From: Pholiota molesta
Lineage: Eukaryota > Basidiomycota > Agaricomycetes > Agaricales > Strophariaceae
NCBI GenBank assembly: GCA_014925825.1
Contig: JACGCK010000028.1
Coordinates: forward strand, 124,001-188,000
Length of the DNA stretch: 64,000 nucleotides
Reading direction: 5' to 3'
Part shown: positions 58,586 through 64,000 of the stretch, piece by piece
How positions within the stretch are numbered: position 1 is the first letter of the stretch
How the letters are laid out: every line of letters begins with the position of its first letter
Position numbers and translations under genes: made by a program
Notes under the pieces: model-generated
Told to the model about the DNA's origin: nothing
The model's database searches: none
What the model saw: the letters and a program-made list of their open reading frames with translations, nothing else

Positions 58586-58804
58586 GCAATGGGAGAGATG
58601 GGGGACGCACATGGGGCCTGGGTCTGGGCGTACTTATAGCGAGAGATACGCACCTGTATTGATCATGATCATGGGAGGAAGAGACAGCCAAGCGAGGAAG
58701 GATGGCCGAGCACACCGACCACGCGTGATCCGGCGGTCGGCCGGGGCTGATCTAATCTTATCAACGCCTTTTTCTCTCTTGCCACCGACAGACACGGCCT
58801 TGCA

Positions 58805-61375
58805 ATGTTCTACATCATTGGCCTGGGGCTCTCGGATGAAAAAGACATCACCCTGCGTGGCCTCGAGGTGCGCCCGCCCCAGCCCTGCATCACTCGCCCC
58901 CACTGATACCCATCCATCTCCATGTAGGCCATCAAGTCCTCGACCCGCGTCTATCTCGAGGCCTACACCAGCATCCTCATGATCGACAAAGAGCGCCTGG
59001 TGCGTCGTGGGCTCATCTTACCTCCCCACCGCCACCAGCGCTGACCCCCGCACCCCAGGAGGCGTTCTATGGCAAGCCGATCATCATCGCCGATCGCGAT
59101 ATGGTCGAGACGCAGAGCGACGAGATCCTGCGCGACGCCGCGACCGAGGATGTGTCGCTGCTCGTCGTGGGCGATCCCTTTGGGTGGGTGTCCCTTCTTC
59201 CTCCCTCTTTCATCTCTCTTTGTCGTCATTGTTTCTGTTCTGTATCTTTCCCCTACGCCCATGGTCGAAAGCGCTTACCATTCATCGCTCACTTTCTCGC
59301 CCCAATTTTGTGTTTCTCTTCCTCGCTCTGTCCTTGCTTCTGCACTCGATCCCGCTACTCCCGCACCAGTTAGAAACTCCCACGTGCATATCACACTCAG
59401 GTTACTACCGCGTTGGTCATCAATCTTCTGTTGGCGTAGGCGAGCGGGGACTCATGCACGCACGGCATGCTACAGTCCACCCGAATTTTATGAGCCCACT
59501 ACTTCCAGTCCAATTTGTTTTTGGCTCATTCTCTTTCTTCCATTGCCATTTTCTTCTTTTCCTCATCGCCCATTCACCCGCTCGTCTGCGTCCGTTCAAT
59601 TCCATCTATCCATCCGTCGGTCCGCGCACACTTTGCGTCTCCATGGAACCAGAGCGCTTTCACGGTGTGGCGGTGGATAGGGTGGTAGTCTTTAGATGTC
59701 ATCAATGCAGGCGGGCGGAGGAGCGCTGGCGGTGGGACGGGTAAAGGCAGGCACGCAGGCGGTTGGCATCGGCGTCGCGGTCTGGGACCTTCGTTGTTTT
59801 CTATTCGGTACTTCCACCTTCCTGACCTTTCTCCGATCCATACCTGCTGATCGCGCTGCGCTCTTGCGCTTTGCGCTCCTACGCACCCCCCGCGCATCGA
59901 CGATACCCTGCCGTCTACCATGCGTGCATAATGCGAAGTGTACGAAGTATACGGTTGCTGCTGATAGCTTTCGGCAGAGCGCATGTGTCCCTTTGGAGTC
60001 ATCGTGCGCGGGTCGCGGGGATGCACGCGCATGCGCATGTGTTCTGGAGATGTCCCTGTGTTTTGTTTCTACGGTCTCTCGTGTCGGCTTTTCGCATTCG
60101 TGCTTTCCTTCTTCCCTTCCATTGCATGTCCATTCTTTTCATGTCACCCATCCATGCCTGTTATGCTTATCGCCCCCGCCGATACCTCGCGACACCAGCC
60201 ACTGTGCGGCTAATCCATTCCGTGTCGCCTGTCCTCCCTACCCCTCACGTCAGACAGACAGACAGCTGGGGCTGGACCTGAGCACAGATCCTTTTTGGCA
60301 CTCCGTGGTTGGTGTCGCAGAGCGCGATGCGCCTTTGTGGGTGGGTGTGCTGCACGACGGCGTTTGGCGTGGTAATTGTGTCGTTGGTTTTTGTTTTCGG
60401 TTTCGTGTCTTGCCCGGGCTACCGCTTTGCGACCCAGGCTCTGAGTAGTCCTGTCCGTTGGGGCTCCTACCCGACACCTGGCTGGTTGCAGATTTTTCTT
60501 ACCCGCCAGCGGTCTAGTGTCGCTAAAGGTGATGGTGTCGGCAGCGAGACGCGAGACGCGTTCCTAAAGACCCAGCGTCCCGTTTCTTATTCCACGCCTT
60601 CCATCCCCGTCCCCCGTCCCCCGTCCCCCTTCCGCATCCCCACACCCAGACCAAACCAAAACGCTAACGCCCCCTCCCCCACCCTCCAGAGCAACCACAC
60701 ACACCGACATCCTCCTCCGCGCGCGCGCGCTCCAGATCCCGACGCGCGTGGTGCACAACGCGTCCATCCTCAACGCCGCGGGCGCGTGCGGGCTGCAGCT
60801 GTACAACTTCGGGCAGACGGTGTCGCTCGTGTTCTTCACGGACACGTGGCGCCCGGACTCGTTCTACGACCGGGTGCGGGAGAACGCGGCGCTGGGGATG
60901 CATACGCTGGTGTTGTTGGATATCAAGGTGAAGGAGCAGAGCGAGGAGAACCTGGCGCGGTGCGTGTTTGGGACCTGGCTATCTCATGTCCCATCCCATT
61001 CCACTCATTTGGTACTTTTGTTACTGTAGAGGACGGAAGATCTACGAACCCCCGCGGTACATGTCCGTCCCCACCGCCATCGCCCAGCTGCTCTCCACGG
61101 AGGCCGCGCGCGGCGAGGGCGTCCTCGCCCCCTCCACCACGCTCGCCATCGCGCTCTCGCGCGTCGGCGGCGGCGCCCACGAGCGCATCGTCGCGGGCAC
61201 GCTGCAGGAGCTGCTCGACGCGCCGCCGGCGGTGTTCGGGGACCCGCTGCACAGCCTGGTGCTGGTGGGGAAGCGGGTGCACCCGCTGGAGGTGGAGTAT
61301 GCGCAGATGTATGCGCTGGATGTGGGGACGTGGAGGGGGGTGGCGCGGGAGGTGTATGGGTGTGCGCTGGAGTAG
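58805..61375 (+). CDS. DPH5: Diphthine synthase DPH5 with a 1.5 kb intron
   Basis: SAM-dependent methyltransferase that methylates the eEF2 histidine intermediate on the way to diphthamide. Exons: 58805-58867, 58928-58999, 59059-59183, 60690-about 60960, about 61030-61375. The protein starts [20 protein letters not shown] (SAM-site glycine motif), then [49 protein letters not shown] joined to [140 protein letters not shown] and the end [13 protein letters not shown]. About 285 residues, the family's usual size, all motifs intact. The third intron (59184-60689) splits GDPFG/ATTHTD. GC-rich codon use. A broken copy lies downstream. Confidence 0.93.
59184..60689 (+). other. 1,506-nt intron of DPH5
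   Basis: GTGGGTG donor, CCTCCAG acceptor. Pyrimidine-rich, with few stops in some frames, so long open frames appear on both strands; none shows a domain. Its left part is repeated in the DPH5 pseudogene. No snoRNA or transposon recognised. Confidence 0.7.
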
Positions 61376-61390
61376 GGGCTGGGGTGCGGT

Positions 61391-61555
61391 GAATTATTTT
61401 GTTATATGAATGAATCAGCTCTCCGTGTCTGGTAGCATGTACGGTATCAGCGTGAAAGGAATTCGAAAAGCTCGGGTCATCTGGTCCTCTTCGTCACTTT
61501 ACCTCCCACGGACACCTCGTCATCGCCCCGTGTCTACCTCCAGGCCTGTTACGCA
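61391..61555 (+). repeat. Direct repeat R1 left of the BTB-6 cassette
   Basis: Shares blocks TTTTGTTATATGAA, CAGCTCTCC, GGTATCAGCGTGAA and TTACCTCCCACGGA with 62760-62960. Near its end, GTCTACCTCCAGGCCT resembles DPH5 exon 2. Begins 16 nt after the DPH5 stop. Confidence 0.7.
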
Positions 61556-61730
61556 TCTTTGGAGGTGGACGGGGTGTCGATCTTCTCGACGGACTGTTAT
61601 CTTATCTATCATCATCTATGCGGAATTCAGCCTGCTCTTCGATATTTCTTCTGGGTGTGTCTACCTGTTTAAATGTCTACAGTGGCTATTGCCAAGCTGG
61701 CGTGACAAACACATCTGCAAATCATTGTAA

Positions 61731-62576
61731 CTATGTAGTATGTATTACAGTATAACCGAGTTCCTCCTGTTTGATCAATTTTAACTCGCGGTTGGTGTCG
61801 AGGAACTTTAACTTTGTATAGAGGGTTTCAAAACCAGACAAAGACTTGTCATAGTACTTCAATTCTGCTCGAAAGCGATACAGTGCCACAGCAGTCATGG
61901 GTCCCATGAGAATTGCTTCTTCGTCCGTAATATTCCCATGACCAGGATTCTCATTTCTTGCGATCAGTTTGCTCATTCCGTCTTCCATTAAGGCGAAGGA
62001 GTTATATTGTCGGCCAATTGCAATCATCTCTGCGGGAGTAAGCAAACTTGGTAGCCTTACGATGGCCTCCGCTCGGTATTCCAAAAAATACCACATCGTG
62101 GACAGCTTCAGAACCGACATCAATTCCTCTTTGGATAATCCGGACGATATGTTCTTGGACGCGGTTCTAACGAATAAGTCAGCTAAAACCCTTTGTAATT
62201 GTATTTGGGGCGCACTGTGGATAGATCGCTTTGAGAAAATTGCGGAAGTCGTCTGCGGTAACGGTTTGCGGGAGTACGATGGGATTTTTATCGTCGCTTC
62301 CTTCGCGGCTGCCACCTTCGTTCTGTTCTCGTTGAGGAAGATTGAACATATCGGCGAACACGACTGAGTGTCGGATGAGCTGGTAACCGGGAACCCTGAA
62401 CAAAGAGTTTTCGACCTGATAACGGGCTCAACTTGACGATATGTGGCCTAGGTTAGAGAGCGCACCTTGAATACTATAAAATCTCCTTGAATCCAATAAT
62501 TTTCGTCTCTGGTCGGTGGGCCGTTATCTTGGCTTGATGGCGATGTTTTTTCCCTCCCAATGAGGGTGCCGTTCAT
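61731..62576 (-). CDS. BTB/POZ domain protein (BTB-6)
   Basis: ATG 62576 starts MNGTLIGREKTSPSSQDNGP, then ENYWIQGDFIVFK spliced to VENSLFRVPGYQLIRHSVVF, ADMFNLPQREQNEGGSREGS, IVLPQTVTADDFRNFLKAIY (POZ core), spliced (GTGCGC...CGTTAG) to TASKNISSGLSKEELMSVLK, LSTMWYFLEYRAEAIVRLPS, EMIAIGRQYNSFALMEDGMS, AILMGPMTAVALYRFRAELK and the end EELGYTVIHTT-stop. No frameshift, splice sites conserved, so it looks functional. It is the inverted-duplication partner of BTB-5. Most differences lie in the segment after the IGRQY block and in the tail; the POZ core is nearly unchanged. Function unknown. Confidence 0.86.
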
Positions 62577-62675
62577 AACGAGTATCAAATATGTGGTGGG
62601 GACAAATGGTTGACAGGTCAGTGCCTCTGGGAACGAAAGAGATTAAATATTTAAGGGCGGTGGGAGAGCAATCTG

Positions 62676-62685
62676 ATAGGCGCCC
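62676..62685 (-). promoter_or_regulatory. Shared BTB promoter element GGGCGCCTAT (BTB-6 copy)
   Basis: Exact copy, minus strand, 100 nt upstream of the BTB-6 ATG, inside the inverted-duplication arm. Confidence 0.5.
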
Positions 62686-62759
62686 AAGATGCCACGATAA
62701 CGATCGTGCGCAGTCAGATGTGTCACAAACCAAATCTATTCTATTCTAGCTCGGACTGC

Positions 62760-62960
62760 GAATTCTTTTGTTATATGAACCAGCTCTCCATGTCTAGTAG
62801 CCTGTACCGTATCAGCGTGAAGGGAATTGGGAGATTCATCAAATATGCCACCTCATCCGGTCCTCCGGTCCGCCCTCTCTTGCTCTTACCTCCCACGGAT
62901 ACCCCAAGGATACCCAGTCCTACCCAGTCATCGCCGCATGTCTACCTCTAGGCCTGCATG
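62760..62960 (+). repeat. Direct repeat R2 right of the BTB-6 cassette
   Basis: Second copy of R1 with 20-40 nt of extra sequence. It runs straight into the DPH5 pseudogene. R1 and R2 thus bracket the BTB-6 arm, as expected if that arm arrived inside, or next to, an already duplicated DPH5 flank. Confidence 0.7.
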
Positions 62961-64000
62961 CACACCAGCATCCTCAAGAATGCATGGTGCATCTTGTCCT
63001 TGATCATCTTATACACCTCCCAACTACCACTGGCGCTGACCACTCCGCCCCAGGATTCAGGCATTCTATGAGAAGTCGATCGTTATGCATTATCGCTGAT
63101 CGCGATAAACATGGTGCAGATGCCGAGCGATGAGATGCTGCGCGACGCTGCGACTGAAGATGTGTCGCTGCTCGTCGCGGGCAGTGCTTTGGGGTGGGTG
63201 TCCTTTCTTTGACTCTGCCCTCGACCATCGCTTCTTTGCCGTCGTTGTTGCTGTTCTGACCACCCGAAATTCGACAGGTGAGGGACTTGGGGTTCAATAC
63301 CACAAATGCCCACAGCTCGAAAGGACTCTGCCGCAGGTATCCGCCTGCGAAGACCCCTTCCCGCATCGCTGCCTTATCTATTTTAATCGTTTCCCTGTCG
63401 GCAAAGTGCTTTCTATGCATGTTTGTGTTCCAGTATCCACTAGAGCCCCTCTCGCCATCCATCGCTCACCTTCTCATTCCAAATTTTTGTTTCTCATCCT
63501 TGCTTTCTGTATCCACCATTTTTTTTCCCTTTCCTTTCTTTCTTCATTTCCTTGCTCCTGTACTTAATCCAGTTACTCCCGCACCCGCCGAGTAATGTTG
63601 TCTCGCGCATACCGGACTCAGTGCAAGACTCGAGGGCCCTTCCCCTTCGATCCTATCCTCCCCCACCCGCAGGCGCGTATGAAAGTCTTCACTATCACAA
63701 CTCGTGCGGGCATGCTGGGGCTCAACTTCAGGCTTGAAGTACACATGGCACGCACGCACAGTTTTGGTTGCTTTTGTCCCTTCTTTCCATCTTCCGGTCT
63801 TCCATCCGCCCGCCTATCTCCATTTGATCCCATTTATCCATCTGTCGATCCGTGCGTACCTTGCGTCCGCCTGGATTCGAGGCGCGTTGGCGGTGGTGGC
63901 GGCGGTGGATGTGGTACTCTGGACGACTGGCGGGCGGAGGTGCGCTGGCGATGGGATGCGTAGAGGCAGACAGCTGGCACCGGCCTCGGACTCGCGATCT
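62938..64000 (+). pseudogene. Truncated DPH5 pseudogene (exon 2, exon 3, part of the long intron)
   Basis: Sequence from 62938 follows DPH5 exon 2 (GTCTACCTC-GCCT, ACACCAGCATCCTCA), intron 2 and exon 3 (63059-63192: [18 protein letters not shown], compare [18 protein letters not shown]), then the start of the 1.5 kb intron with the same GGGTGGGTGTCC beginning and later shared stretches near 63830-63990. Exon 2 has an in-frame TAG in place of the Glu codon of VYLEA, and GDPFG has become GSALG. No exon 1 equivalent. It continues past the window edge. Confidence 0.8.

Larger units (their letters stand above)
61583..62716 (-). repeat. Inverted duplication, right arm (BTB-6 with flanks)
   Basis: Reverse-complement partner of 54379-55580, covering gene, promoter and 3' flank. 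The 6 kb between the arms holds the F-box gene and DPH5. Confidence 0.75.

Noticed and set aside
59007..60448. Open frames of 200-250 codons inside the DPH5 intron
   Set aside because: Low-stop, pyrimidine-rich sequence; several overlapping frames are equally open, no domain, and the flanking DPH5 exons join cleanly across it.
1..64000. tRNA, rRNA, CRISPR, transposase or reverse-transcriptase genes
   Set aside because: I looked for B-box-like sequences, array-like repeats and the usual enzyme motifs and saw none convincing. A tRNA scan and repeat-library search were not possible here.

Overview
The window is nuclear DNA of a filamentous basidiomycete, almost certainly an Agaricomycete (mushroom-forming fungus). 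The signs are compact genes split by many 45-70 nt introns with GT(A/G)NGT donors and CTNAC/YAG acceptors, a family of BTB/POZ genes typical of these fungi, a secreted 'glycopeptide'-family protein, an exo-polygalacturonase, and remnants of cytochrome P450 and alcohol-oxidase-type GMC genes. I saw no rRNA, tRNA, CRISPR or intact transposon.

Layout. 0-8 kb: 3' part of the secreted glycopeptide gene (+), GEP4 (+), a BTB gene (-), GH28 exo-polygalacturonase (+), an unrecognised gene (-). 8-16 kb: USO1/p115 (-), a decayed P450 (+), a MoCo-sulfurase-like PLP enzyme (-). 16-19.7 kb: gene-poor, with an F-box/LRR-like scrap. 19.7-28 kb: PUS9-type pseudouridine synthase (+) converging on CWC15 (-), an acidic unknown protein (-), an F-BAR protein (-). 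28-32.6 kb: gene-poor, with a PD-(D/E)XK-like gene and a GMC pseudogene. 32.6-41.6 kb: F-BAR/SH3 cytokinesis protein (-), ELP1 (-), EFG1 (+). 41.8-48.3 kb: two tandem BTB genes (-), 3-hydroxybutyryl-CoA dehydrogenase (-) divergent from a peroxisomal-type nucleotide carrier (+). 48.3-51.9 kb: no gene I can support. 51.9-64 kb: a lineage-specific block with three BTB genes, a glycine/serine-rich secreted protein, a GC-rich island holding an F-box/LRR gene and DPH5 (both with introns of 0.9-1.5 kb), inverted and direct repeats, and a DPH5 pseudogene running off the end.

How the genes work together. Most intact genes are housekeeping: tRNA wobble modification (ELP1, PUS9), rRNA processing (EFG1), splicing (CWC15), ER-Golgi tethering (USO1), cardiolipin synthesis (GEP4), eEF2 diphthamide (DPH5), cytokinesis (F-BAR/SH3), and probably acyl-CoA metabolism (dehydrogenase plus carrier). 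The accessory layer is the BTB family: four of six members share an identical 10-nt element, GGGCGCCTAT, about 90-110 nt upstream of the ATG, and two of them form a recent inverted duplication.

Quality warning. Many conserved genes read cleanly only if one base is added, usually in a short homopolymer (GEP4 three times; GH28, USO1 tail, PUS9, the 23.6-25.2 kb gene, the 26-28 kb F-BAR gene, a BTB gene). The uniform -1 direction in genes likely to be essential points to long-read homopolymer error more than to pseudogenisation, although ELP1, CWC15, EFG1, the MoCo-sulfurase-like gene, the carrier and most BTB genes are clean.
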